From Bog-159 sp049511415 (lineage in GTDB: Bacteria; Acidobacteriota; Terriglobia; Bryobacterales; Bryobacteraceae): a stretch of DNA of 58,097 bases. Below the pieces are notes generated by a model. That model was not told the origin of the DNA. It worked only from the letters and a program-made list of their open reading frames with translations, and did not search any database. The stretch spans positions 1 to 58,097 of the forward strand of contig JBEKYC010000045.1 of NCBI GenBank assembly GCA_049511415.1, given 5' to 3'. The position numbers and the translations under genes are program-made. Positions 1 to 8,205 of this stretch are shown in pieces (the stretch's first letter is position 1; every line of letters starts with the position of its first letter).

Positions 1-931
1 CTTGGGGGCGCAGCCAGACGGACAATCGGTCGGGCGCGCGCAGCGACGCCGTGCGGTAACGGTATTGATCCGCCAGATCGCGAAACTCCGTCGGGTCATC
101 CTGGTACATGTGCAACAACTGCTCGGCGCGCATCACGCGGAACCAGTAGGTGGGCGAATAATCGCGCTCCATCTGCGTGTGGATGGCTTCGCATAGATCG
201 CGATTCCAAACCGGACTGCATCCGAAAAACACTTTGGCCACGCTGGCCGGCGGATTGTCCAAACCCGGCGTGCTCCTGGCCATCGACAGAAATTCGCTCA
301 CGCAGCCTTGCCCGCAGTGGTACGCCCAAATGGCCCAATCGCGCCCGCCGTAGCGCCGTTCCATGCCCGCCAGATAATCGGCCGCGGCCCGTATGGCCTT
401 CTCCGGATTCAGGCGATCGTCGCGCACCATGGATATGTAAGTCTCTTTGTGTTTGACCGTGCGATACACCAGCTTGCCGTGTTTGTCGCGCACCGCCGTC
501 TTGGTCTTGATGGTGCGGCGGCGCGTCGCATAGGCGATGCGCAGTCCCATTTGACGGCCCGTGGCTTCGGAGATCTGCATGATGCCGCGCGGACCGGCGG
601 GGCTCTCCGCATTCGCCACGCCCCAGCTCTCCAGATAAGCAATGGCCTGCAGCGTGGATGCCGGAAATCCGCTCTTGTGCTCCGCGTCGCGGAAGATGTG
701 CTGCAACGCGGGGCTGTAGATCCGCTCGGCGCCCTGCGCCGCCTGCGGTTCGCGCATGATGCTGAACGTCTGCGACTGCACCATGGCGTCGGTGCGCGTG
801 GCCAGCGTCGCGTCCGTCAATTCCTGGCGCGCCAGGCCGATGCCAGGCACGCGGTGGGTGGGTTCGAAAGTCTGCGCGTGCAGCGTCAGCACGAAAGCCA
901 GCGCCAGCGAGGGATTCCAAAGTGGCAACAA
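1..931 (-). CDS. Lytic transglycosylase (GH23/SLT fold), exported, 3' end beyond left edge
   Basis: An open minus-strand frame enters from the left edge and has no stop in the window, so the C-terminus is missing (about 310 residues visible). Residues 92-120 read as an SLT catalytic site: ESWGVANAESPAGPRGIMQ, with E101 as the probable catalytic glutamate. Further on comes the family's second conserved stretch, YLAGMERRYGG followed by AIWAYHCGQG. A basic insertion (about 30 residues, TRRRTIKTKTAVRDK...) separates the two halves. The start is TTG at 931 (or the next TTG at 928), directly after TAATAGGAG. It begins a signal-peptide-like segment (LALAFVLTLHAQ), so the enzyme should cleave peptidoglycan in the periplasm. 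The start codon choice is uncertain because the Shine-Dalgarno spacing is unusually short. It lies 20 bp downstream of the OprB-like porin on the same strand and may be cotranscribed with it. Confidence 0.85.
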   Translation of the reverse strand, partial: MLPLWNPSLALAFVLTLHAQTFEPTHRVPGIGLARQELTDATLATRTDAMVQSQTFSIMREPQAAQGAERIYSPALQHIFRDAEHKSGFPASTLQAIAYLESWGVANAESPAGPRGIMQISEATGRQMGLRIAYATRRRTIKTKTAVRDKHGKLVYRTVKHKETYISMVRDDRLNPEKAIRAAADYLAGMERRYGGRDWAIWAYHCGQGCVSEFLSMARSTPGLDNPPASVAKVFFGCSPVWNRDLCEAIHTQMERDYSPTYWFRVMRAEQLLHMYQDDPTEFRDLADQYRYRTASLRAPDRLSVWLRPQ

Positions 932-951
932 CTCCTATTATCGCGCGCTTC

Positions 952-2295
952 CTATTTCGCCGACCATGGCCGCATGCCGAATTCCATGTGCAGGCGCAGG
1001 CTCGCGATCCACACCGGCCCGCGATCGTGATTGAACGCTAGGTTGTTATCGTGCTGCACATCCACCGACGCGAAGAAGCCCGGAAACAGCCGCGCGCTGT
1101 AATAGCTCTCCCATACGTATTCCGGCGCGTAGTTCAGGGCGCCGTCGCCGATCAGGAAGTCGTAACCGCCGCGCGCCAGGTAGACCGCATGCACGCCGGA
1201 GACGCCGCTGGCCGTGAACGACGTGCCCAGCACATCGTCTTTGCGCTTCCATCGCGTTCCCTTGATGGAAAGACCGCCGCTGGCCAGCCGGTCGATGGCG
1301 GTGAAGGCGAAGTCCTGCGTCTTGCCATCGTTCCAGCCCAGGCGGACGAACGCGCCGATATCGCGCGCCACCTCATGTTGCAGGTTGATGCCCGCGCCAT
1401 ATTTCAGCGCGCCGTAGTGCTTGACCGCCTCGATATTGGGCGCCGTGCCGGTCTGCTCGCCAAGCTGGATCGCATCGGCATAGCTGCCCGAATGCGTGTG
1501 GTTGGCATATTCCAGTACGCGAATGACACCCGCGTGGCCGCCCAGCGAGTAGCGCCGCTCCTGTTCCAGCACATCCCCGCGATCCACGAACAGGCGCCGG
1601 TCGAAGCGCCCGCCATTGGCGACTCGCGGCTCGGCGGCGCTGGCATACCGGAACGACCAGTTGCGCGTGTGAAACTCGTGTACCCATCCCCAGGTGTAGC
1701 CGCGCGTATCGGCCGGATAATCCCACGCGCCGTTGTACATCACCGCCCAGGCCATGAACTGCGTGCGCGGATCGTGCGTGTAGTCGTTGTTATCGAAGAA
1801 GTCTGTCAGTGAGAAACGCCCCACGGTAATGGTATAGCGCACCATGGGACGGTCGCCCGCCAGTTGATTCGCATCGCTCTCCACGTGCTCCTTCTCCGAT
1901 CCGAATCCGAAATCGTAAGTCAGATACAGGCGGGCGATGTAAGGTTTGGGAGTCGCGGTGGCCACGCGCGGCAGTTCGCCGTTGGACGGATTCGCCAGGC
2001 CATTCACTCCGCTGAATCCGCGGCCACCCGCGATCTCGGGATCGAAGACGAGCTGCAAATTCGGAGCCAGGCGCGCGTCGAAGAACAACGTAGTGGTCAG
2101 CGAGACGTCGTTCTCGCGGTAGTCCTGCAGGCTGAATGGACCGCTATAAGGGGAGTTGAACGTGCCGTGCGTCTGGCCGATGGACGTGGCCTGATAGTAC
2201 AGGTCCCAGTTCTCGAAGGCAGGCGCATCCGTAGCTTGGGCATGCAGCCGGCAGCAGAGGCATAAGGAAGTTATAAGCGGGATCAGCGGCTTCAT
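952..2295 (-). CDS. OprB-family carbohydrate porin
   Basis: About 447 residues with a signal peptide (MKPLIPLITSLCLCCRLHAQ). The first mature segment, FENWDLYYQATSIGQTHGTF, is characteristic of OprB-like carbohydrate-selective porins. The rest is an alternating aromatic/polar beta-barrel pattern (RLYLTYDFGFGS, YTITVGRFSLTDFFDNN, VWIASLRLHMEFG). It should form an outer-membrane channel for sugars or related solutes; the substrate cannot be read from sequence. ATG at 2295 is preferred over an in-frame TTG at 2301 because it begins a cleaner signal peptide. It diverges from the cytochrome gene at 2349 with only about 53 bp between the start codons, which must hold both promoters. The lytic transglycosylase follows on the same strand. 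Confidence 0.82.
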   Translation of the reverse strand: MKPLIPLITSLCLCCRLHAQATDAPAFENWDLYYQATSIGQTHGTFNSPYSGPFSLQDYRENDVSLTTTLFFDARLAPNLQLVFDPEIAGGRGFSGVNGLANPSNGELPRVATATPKPYIARLYLTYDFGFGSEKEHVESDANQLAGDRPMVRYTITVGRFSLTDFFDNNDYTHDPRTQFMAWAVMYNGAWDYPADTRGYTWGWVHEFHTRNWSFRYASAAEPRVANGGRFDRRLFVDRGDVLEQERRYSLGGHAGVIRVLEYANHTHSGSYADAIQLGEQTGTAPNIEAVKHYGALKYGAGINLQHEVARDIGAFVRLGWNDGKTQDFAFTAIDRLASGGLSIKGTRWKRKDDVLGTSFTASGVSGVHAVYLARGGYDFLIGDGALNYAPEYVWESYYSARLFPGFFASVDVQHDNNLAFNHDRGPVWIASLRLHMEFGMRPWSAK

Positions 2296-2348
2296 GCACA
2301 ATTTCCACTCTACCGCACGAGACGCGTTCCAAGTGGTAATCTCGATAA

Positions 2349-3464
2349 ATGCGTCTCACATCGTCCGCACTCTGTTGCGCCGCGGCCCTGTCGGCCCTGG
2401 CCTTCTGCCCGGTCGCCGGCGCGCAACCGGCTGCACCCAAACCTGCTGAGCAGCAGTTCAAGAACATTCAAGCGCTGCAAGGCACCCCTGCGGATCAGTT
2501 GCTTCCCGCCATGCAATACATCTCCGCATCGCTGGGAGTCGAATGCGAGTTCTGCCACGTGCAGGGCAAAATGGATGCCGACGACAAGCCCGCCAAAAAG
2601 ACCGCGCGCAAAATGATCGCCATGACGCTGGCCATTAATAAGGACAGCTTCAACGGCCGCAAAGAGGTGACCTGTTACACCTGCCATCGCGGCAATAACG
2701 ATCCTGTGGGAACGCCGCCGGTGATCGCGAGCGACACCGAGCCCGAACACGCCAAGGAGACACCCGCCGCAGCCGCGAACACCGCGCCCACCGCCAGCCA
2801 GATTCTGGACAAGTACGTCGCGGCAATTGGCGGCGCCGATGCGCTGCACAAAATCAGCAGCCGCGTGGAGAAGGGCAACATCGCGTTCGGCAGTCAGCAA
2901 GTCCCCATCGAGGTTTTCGCCAAGGCGCCGGACAAGCGCGTTTCCGTCTCGCACATGCCCAGTGGCGACAGCTTTACGGCCTTCGACGGACAGAACGGCT
3001 GGCTCGGCAACACCGGCCGTCCCGCGCGCGACATGGGTAGCCAGGAGAACGACGCCGCGCGTCTGGACGCCGACTTCTACTTTGCCACGCACCTGAAAGA
3101 CATCTTCACCGGCTTCCGCGCCGGACGTCCCGACAAGATCGATGGCCAGTCGGTTTACCCGATCTTCGCCATGCGCCAGGGAATGCCTCCGGTGCGGCTA
3201 TACTTCGATCAATCCTCCGGCCTGCTGGTGCGGCTGGTGCGCTATACCGACACGCCCGTGGGCCGCAGCCCCACGCAGATCGACTATGCGGATTATCGTG
3301 ATGTGGATGGCATCAAGGTGCCCTTCCGTTGGACGCTGTCGCGCATCAGCGGCCGGTTCACCATTCAGATCGCGGAAGCCAAACAGAACGTGGACATCGA
3401 CGATGCGAAATTCATAAAGCCAGCGGCGCCGGCCAATCCGGATGCCAAGCCCTCGGGGCACTAG
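2349..3464 (+). CDS. Dihaem c-type cytochrome (reaction-centre cytochrome-like) fused to LolA-like domain
   Basis: The 371-residue product starts with a signal peptide (cleavage probably after VAGAQ, about residue 26). Two haem-binding CXXCH motifs follow: C66-EFC-H70 and C109-YTC-H113, with KMIAM between them as a possible Met ligand source. This layout matches the half-size version of the photosynthetic reaction-centre cytochrome c subunit family, which non-phototrophic Acidobacteria carry in many copies; no photosynthesis is implied. From about residue 150 (ILDKYVAAIGGADAL) the protein changes to a beta-rich domain of outer-membrane lipoprotein-sorting (LolA-like) type. Its end is low-complexity (PAAPANPDAKPSGH). 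Probably periplasmic electron transfer; partner unknown. The stop is 9 bp from the end of the convergent permease gene. Confidence 0.8.
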   Translation: MRLTSSALCCAAALSALAFCPVAGAQPAAPKPAEQQFKNIQALQGTPADQLLPAMQYISASLGVECEFCHVQGKMDADDKPAKKTARKMIAMTLAINKDSFNGRKEVTCYTCHRGNNDPVGTPPVIASDTEPEHAKETPAAAANTAPTASQILDKYVAAIGGADALHKISSRVEKGNIAFGSQQVPIEVFAKAPDKRVSVSHMPSGDSFTAFDGQNGWLGNTGRPARDMGSQENDAARLDADFYFATHLKDIFTGFRAGRPDKIDGQSVYPIFAMRQGMPPVRLYFDQSSGLLVRLVRYTDTPVGRSPTQIDYADYRDVDGIKVPFRWTLSRISGRFTIQIAEAKQNVDIDDAKFIKPAAPANPDAKPSGH

Positions 3465-3473
3465 ATCGCCTGC

Positions 3474-5903
3474 TTACTCCTCCCGCAGCGCGGTCACCGG
3501 CGCGATGCGCGTGGCGCGTATGGCCGGAACCGCGCAGGCGGCCAGCGCGGTCGTCAGCAGAATGGCAGCCACCAGCAGCAGCGTCGCCGGATCGCGCGCG
3601 GTAACACCGAACAGCAGGCTGTTGAGCACCCCGGTCAGAGTCACCGTCACCAAAAAGCCGAGCAGCAGACCCATCAAAACCAGGATCAGGCCCTCCGTCA
3701 GAACCTGCCCCCATATGTTGCGCGGCTGTGCGCCCAACGCCATGCGGATGCCTAATTCGCGCGTGCGCTGGCCCACCGAGTAGGAGATCACGCCGTAAAT
3801 GCCGACCACCGTCAGCACGGCCGCCAGCGCGCCGAAGGCTCCGAACAACGCCGCGCCCAGCCGCGGCTGCCACAAGGATTCCTCGATCGCCTGCGGAGCG
3901 GTCTGCAGGTTGGAAAGCAGGACGTCGCGGTCCAGACTCTGCACCTCGCGGCGCAAACTCCCCAGCAGGGCCTCGGGACGGCCGGCCGTGCGCACCCACA
4001 GCGTCACAGATGGCATGAACTTCTGCCGCAGGCTGGCATACACCATCAGCTTGGGCGGGTCCTGCAGATTCATGTAGACGCTGTCGCGCACCACGCCCAC
4101 GATTTCAGCCGGCGTGTCATCCCCTGAAAAATGCAGGTGCGCGCCCACCGGGTTCCGGTCTTTCCAGAGTTGCCGGGCCATGTTCTCGTTGATGACGGCG
4201 ACGCGGGGCGCGCTCTCGGAATCGGTCTCGGTGAAGTCGCGCCCGCGCAGCAGCGGGATGCGCGCGGCCCGGAAGTATCCCGGCTCGACCGTATCGGTCA
4301 GGACCAGCATTTCCGGCCCGCCGGCGCGGCCATCGGTCGTAATGTTGCGCGCGCGGTAAACCGCAAAGGGAGGGTCCTCGCCGAAGGCCGCGGCGGCCAC
4401 GCCGGGCAGGCTGCGCACGCGCTCCAGCACGCGCCGGCAGAAGGCTTGCCCGGCTGCCGGAGTGAAAGCTTTGTCCTTCATGTCCACGGCCAGCGACAGG
4501 ATGTGCGGCGCATCGAAACCGGGATCCACCGACTGCGCGTTGCGCAGGCTGCGCAGGAACAATCCCGCGCCCGTGAGCGCGATGACGGACAGCGCCACCT
4601 GAATCATCACCAGCACGGTGCGCAGGTTCACGCGATGGCCGCCGCGGGTCCAGGGACTGCGGCGCTCGCGCAGTTCCGTCGCCAGATTGGTGCGTGTGGC
4701 GCTCAGCGCGGGCGCCAGCCCAAAAGCCACCGTAGCGAGCACGGCCAGAAGAATCGTAAACGCCAGGACCCGCGCGTCCAGGCTCAGTGCCGCGTCGCCG
4801 CTCAGCATCCACGGGGGGCGGAAGGTCCACAGCAGATCGCGCGCCCAGCGTCCCAATGCGACCGCCGCCGCCGCGCCGATGATTGCGAGGCTGGCGCTCT
4901 CGATTAGCAGTTGCCCGATCAGCCGCGCGCGGCTGACTCCCAGTGCCAGGCGCAGCGCCATCTCCTTGCGCCGCCCGGCAGCGCGCACCAGCAGCAGATT
5001 GGCTACATTGGCGCAGGCAATCAGCAGAACCAGGCCGCCGGCCGCCAGCGCCACACCGCCCACCATGACGAAGCCGCCGCGGGAATCCGGCTGGATCATG
5101 CTTTCGGTGACCGGCAGCAGTTTCACCGTGCGGTCGCGGTTGTCGGCCGGATACTGGCGGGCCAGTTGCGATGCCAGCGTGCGCAGTTGATCTTCGGCTT
5201 GCCGCCGGTTGACGCCGTTCTTCAAGCGTCCGATCACGGAGAACATCAGCGCCTTGCGCTGCTCCACCCAGTCGGCCAGGGGCAGAAGTTGCCGGTACAT
5301 CATGAAAGGCGCCCAGAAATCGGTGTTCACCAGCGCGTTGGGGCCGCGGAAGCCCTTGGGCGCGACACCTACGATGGTGTAGCGGTGATTGTTCAGGCGT
5401 AGCGTGGCGCCCAGCGCGGCGCTGCTTCCGGCAAAGCGGCGCGTCCAAAAGGCATGGCTGATCACCACCACCACCCGTTCGCCCGGCACGCGGTCCTCTT
5501 CGGGGAGGAATGTGCGGCCGGCCGCGGCTTTCACTCCCAGCACATCGAAGTAGTTGGCCGTTACGATCTGGCCGATCAGATCTTCGGAGCCGCCTTCTTC
5601 CGTGAGCGTGGCTTCGATGGCGGTATAGAGCAGGACGTCCGAGAAGACCGCGTTGCGGCCGCGATAGTCCTGGTAATTCGGATACGAGCAGTAGAGCAGT
5701 CCCGGTATGTTACGATCCTGGGTAAATAGCGAGTACAATCGCGCGGGCTCTGTTACAGGTAGCGGCTGCAGCAGCACGGCGCTGACTAAGTTGAAGATGG
5801 CGGCGTTGAGTCCGATCCCCAGCGCCAGGGAAGCGACCGCCACGATCGTGAACGTCGGGCTTCGACGCAAGCCGCGGAGGGCGTAAAGAATGTCGCGTCT
5901 CAA
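3474..5903 (-). CDS. ABC transporter permease, acidobacterial duplicated orphan permease (ADOP) type
   Basis: About 810 residues with the canonical ADOP N-terminus DILYALRGLRRSPTFTIVA, a first membrane helix, a periplasmic MacB-type core (about 50-260), and three helices including LIACANVANLLLVRA. A second helix-core-three-helix unit follows, starting near VLVMIQVALSVIALTGAGLF and ending in a FtsX-type tail (GIRMALGAQPRNIW). The duplicated FtsX/MacB layout without its own ATPase is diagnostic. Such permeases are thought to work with MacB-like ATPases in export or envelope signalling; no ATPase is adjacent here. The start is uncertain: I place it at the TTG at 5903, which begins RRDILYALRG. 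In-frame starts at 5960 (ATG) and 6008 add a non-conserved tail that overlaps the divergent chromate transporter gene. Confidence 0.88.
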   Translation of the reverse strand: MRRDILYALRGLRRSPTFTIVAVASLALGIGLNAAIFNLVSAVLLQPLPVTEPARLYSLFTQDRNIPGLLYCSYPNYQDYRGRNAVFSDVLLYTAIEATLTEEGGSEDLIGQIVTANYFDVLGVKAAAGRTFLPEEDRVPGERVVVVISHAFWTRRFAGSSAALGATLRLNNHRYTIVGVAPKGFRGPNALVNTDFWAPFMMYRQLLPLADWVEQRKALMFSVIGRLKNGVNRRQAEDQLRTLASQLARQYPADNRDRTVKLLPVTESMIQPDSRGGFVMVGGVALAAGGLVLLIACANVANLLLVRAAGRRKEMALRLALGVSRARLIGQLLIESASLAIIGAAAAVALGRWARDLLWTFRPPWMLSGDAALSLDARVLAFTILLAVLATVAFGLAPALSATRTNLATELRERRSPWTRGGHRVNLRTVLVMIQVALSVIALTGAGLFLRSLRNAQSVDPGFDAPHILSLAVDMKDKAFTPAAGQAFCRRVLERVRSLPGVAAAAFGEDPPFAVYRARNITTDGRAGGPEMLVLTDTVEPGYFRAARIPLLRGRDFTETDSESAPRVAVINENMARQLWKDRNPVGAHLHFSGDDTPAEIVGVVRDSVYMNLQDPPKLMVYASLRQKFMPSVTLWVRTAGRPEALLGSLRREVQSLDRDVLLSNLQTAPQAIEESLWQPRLGAALFGAFGALAAVLTVVGIYGVISYSVGQRTRELGIRMALGAQPRNIWGQVLTEGLILVLMGLLLGFLVTVTLTGVLNSLLFGVTARDPATLLLVAAILLTTALAACAVPAIRATRIAPVTALREE

Positions 5904-6477
5904 GCAGAACAGTATAGCCGAGTGCGCCACGAAACCATCGTTCGGCCGGTTGTCGCTCATATACACGCGCGTGAGCGGTCTGACGTTCGGCGGCGGCGAT
6001 CCCACCATGGCGGCGTTGCAGACGGAACTGGTGGCGCGGCGCCGGTGGCTGACCGCCGAAGAGTACGGGCTGGTCTACGCGTTGGCGCGGATCACTCCGG
6101 GGACCAACATCCTCGCGTTTTGCGCGGGAACGGCTTGGGTGCTGAAAGGCTGGCCGGGGGCGATTCTCGCCGTGCTGGGCGCGACCGTGCCCGCCGCGGC
6201 GGCGGTGGTGCTGCTCACCGTCAGCTATCAGGCGTTCCGGCACAATGCATCTGCCATGGCGGCGATCGCCGGCACACTGGCTGCGGCCGTGGGCATGATG
6301 GCGGCCAGCGCGTGGCAACTCATCCGGCCCCACATGCGCCGGGGGCGGGCCGTGCGCGCGGTGGTGCTGGTGGCGGGATCTGCCTGGCTGGCGTACGGGC
6401 TGCATGTGCCGCCCATCGAAGTATTGGGATTGGCGGCCCTGGCCGGGATCTTCTGGCGCGCGCCGGAGACGCAATGA
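5890..6477 (+). CDS. chrA: Chromate transporter (CHR), N-terminal half subunit
   Basis: About 195 residues and several hydrophobic helices. The N-terminal CHR signature GLTFGGGDPTMAALQTELV is followed by RRWLTAEEY, ALARITPGTNILAF and GWPGAILAVLGATVPA, the conserved order of chromate ion transporter domains. It is a monodomain (short) protein and pairs with the next gene, so the two halves presumably form one anion transporter in the inner membrane. Chromate/sulfate antiport is the family function; the true substrate is not shown. The stop overlaps the next start as ATGA at 6474. The ATG at 5890 is needed to include the first helix, so this gene's 5' end unavoidably overlaps the start of the divergent ADOP gene. 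Confidence 0.85.
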   Translation: MSRLKQNSIAECATKPSFGRLSLIYTRVSGLTFGGGDPTMAALQTELVARRRWLTAEEYGLVYALARITPGTNILAFCAGTAWVLKGWPGAILAVLGATVPAAAAVVLLTVSYQAFRHNASAMAAIAGTLAAAVGMMAASAWQLIRPHMRRGRAVRAVVLVAGSAWLAYGLHVPPIEVLGLAALAGIFWRAPETQ

Positions 6478-6998
6478 ATACGGCATTACTGTACCTGCTG
6501 CTGCTGAAGGCCAGTTGCACGTCGTTCAATGGCGTGGCGGCCATTCCCATCGTGCGGCACGACCTGGTGGAACGCTATCATGTCCTCACCGATCGGGAAT
6601 TGAATGCCGCCGTGGCCGCCAGCCGCTCCACGCCAGGTCCATTCGGGCTGTGGATGGTGAGCGCGGGCTATTTCGTCGACGGCGTTCCGGGGGCCTGCGC
6701 CGGATGTCTGGCGGTGATGACGCCCGCCTTCCTGATTATCGCGATGCTGCGCTATATGGGACGCCGCGTGGACCGGCCTGCCGTCAAGAGTGCCATTCAG
6801 TGCGTCACGCTGGCGGCCGCCGGATTGGTCGTCGACGCCACCATCCCGCTGGCCCGCGATGTCTTCACCGGCTGGGACGCGATCGGCATCGCGGCCGTCA
6901 GCGCAGCGGTGCTGGCATTCACCCGGGTGTCCACGGCTTGGGTGATTCTGGGGGCTGGCTTGGCCGGCCTGCTATTGGGCAGCCGGTTACCGATGTAG
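6474..6998 (+). CDS. Chromate transporter (CHR), C-terminal half subunit
   Basis: 174 residues beginning MNTALLYLLLLKASCTSFNG. It carries the second CHR-type pattern: a KASCTSFNGVAAIPIVRHDLV helix, then LTDRELNAAVAASRSTPGP, a variant of the TPGP loop, and further hydrophobic helices to the end. It is translationally coupled to the preceding half gene through a 4-bp ATGA overlap, as expected for split CHR pairs that work as heterodimers. Its 3' end overlaps the end of the convergent HlyD-type gene by 12 bp, so no room is left for a conventional terminator on either side. Confidence 0.83.
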   Translation: MNTALLYLLLLKASCTSFNGVAAIPIVRHDLVERYHVLTDRELNAAVAASRSTPGPFGLWMVSAGYFVDGVPGACAGCLAVMTPAFLIIAMLRYMGRRVDRPAVKSAIQCVTLAAAGLVVDATIPLARDVFTGWDAIGIAAVSAAVLAFTRVSTAWVILGAGLAGLLLGSRLPM

Positions 6999-8201
6999 CG
7001 CGGTAACGGCTTCGCCCGCGTGCAAAGTCAGCTCCGTGGGCAGGGCCACCGCATCACCCTCCGCCACGCCTTGCAGAACCTGCACTCGCGTGATGCTGGA
7101 AATGCCGGTGGTGACGGGCTGCCACGCCAGGCGGCCGCCGCGCAGCACGAACACGCCCGCGCCGCTGGCGTCCCGCCGCAGGCACTCCTTCGGCATAGTC
7201 AGCGCGCTTGCCACGGTCGCCGTGCGAATATGCGCGTCCACGTTGGTGCCGGGCAATAGCACGTGGCCGGGGTTGTCGATGGTACAAAGGACTTCTCCCA
7301 CCTGGCGGCTGGCCAGCGCGATGATGTCGGCCGGCTTGCGCTCCACCGTGCCTTCCCAGGCGCGGCCGGGCAGGGCATCCCAGTTGATAAGCACCGGCTG
7401 GCCCACCTCGATGCGGCCCAATTCGGGCTCGTCCACGTAAACCCGCACACGCAGCCGCGCAGTCTGGCCCACGTTGGCCACCAGATCGCCGACATTTAGA
7501 TAGACGCCCTGGCGGGCAGCCAAACCGTAGACCACGCCGCCGATTGGGGCGCGAATCACGGTCTGGGCCATGTGGTCCTTTGCCAGCGCCACGGCGGCTT
7601 CCGCATCGTGCAGGCGGGCCAGCGCCACGGTTTTGTCGGACTGGCTCACCAGCGCCGCGTGCTTCTTCTCCAGGGCCTCGATGCCCAGGTTGGCAGCCTG
7701 CAATTTCTGCCGGGCCTCGTCTACTTCCACCGCCGAAGCGGCCTGCTTTTCCAGCAGGCGGCGCAGCGAGGCGTACTCTTTTTCATGGTGCTCTTTCTCG
7801 AGGCGCAGGCGGGCGATCTCGCTTTCTATGCCGGCCAGTTCGACTTGCTTGCCGCCCGCATCGATAGTGGCCAGATCGGCGCGCGCTTGCGCCACCCGCG
7901 CCGCCGCGGCGTCCAGGTCCGCCTGTAGTCCCGTGTCGCTCAACGTAGCCAGAGGCGAGCCCTGGGAAACCGGCTGGCCCTCCTGCACCGGAACCCGGGT
8001 CACCAGTCCGGCCTGTTCCACGCGCACGGCTTGCCACTCGATCGGTTCCACCTTACCGTTAGTCGGCAGAGTGCTGACGAGTGTCTCGCGGACGACTTTG
8101 GCAAACGGGATTTGCGGCGCGCTGTTGTTCTGGTGGTAGGCCCACCAGCCGAGTGCGGCGAGTGGGAGGGGCAGAAGCCACAGGAGTTTCTTCACTAACA
8201 C
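6987..8201 (-). CDS. HlyD-family periplasmic adaptor (membrane fusion protein)
   Basis: 404 residues. One N-terminal membrane anchor (LLWLLPLPLAALGWWAYH) is followed by a lipoyl/barrel-sandwich half (VEQAGLVTRVPVQEGQPVSQG). A long alpha-helical coiled-coil hairpin spans about residues 95-215, rich in Ala/Glu/Arg heptads. Then come the returning lipoyl half (VIRAPIGGVVYGLAARQG) and a beta-barrel (RVRVYVDEPELGRIEVGQPV). This is the adaptor architecture of RND, MacAB or type I export systems. No pump or outer-membrane factor is adjacent, so its partner is unknown; the ADOP permease nearby is a guess only. Two GTG starts are possible (8201, 8195). It begins only 4 bp after the lacI-type gene, so the two form an operon. 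Confidence 0.85.
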   Translation of the reverse strand: MLVKKLLWLLPLPLAALGWWAYHQNNSAPQIPFAKVVRETLVSTLPTNGKVEPIEWQAVRVEQAGLVTRVPVQEGQPVSQGSPLATLSDTGLQADLDAAAARVAQARADLATIDAGGKQVELAGIESEIARLRLEKEHHEKEYASLRRLLEKQAASAVEVDEARQKLQAANLGIEALEKKHAALVSQSDKTVALARLHDAEAAVALAKDHMAQTVIRAPIGGVVYGLAARQGVYLNVGDLVANVGQTARLRVRVYVDEPELGRIEVGQPVLINWDALPGRAWEGTVERKPADIIALASRQVGEVLCTIDNPGHVLLPGTNVDAHIRTATVASALTMPKECLRRDASGAGVFVLRGGRLAWQPVTTGISSITRVQVLQGVAEGDAVALPTELTLHAGEAVTALHR

Positions 8202-8205
8202 TATC

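Noticed and set aside
96..920. 274-residue minus-strand open frame at the left edge
   Set aside because: The adjacent frame on the same strand reads as a lytic transglycosylase with signal peptide and active-site motifs; this one is its Ala/Arg/His-rich shadow.
5922..6473. N-terminal extension of the second chromate transporter half back to 5922
   Set aside because: The extension is an out-of-frame reading of the first half gene; the membrane protein itself starts at 6474 with an ATGA overlap.
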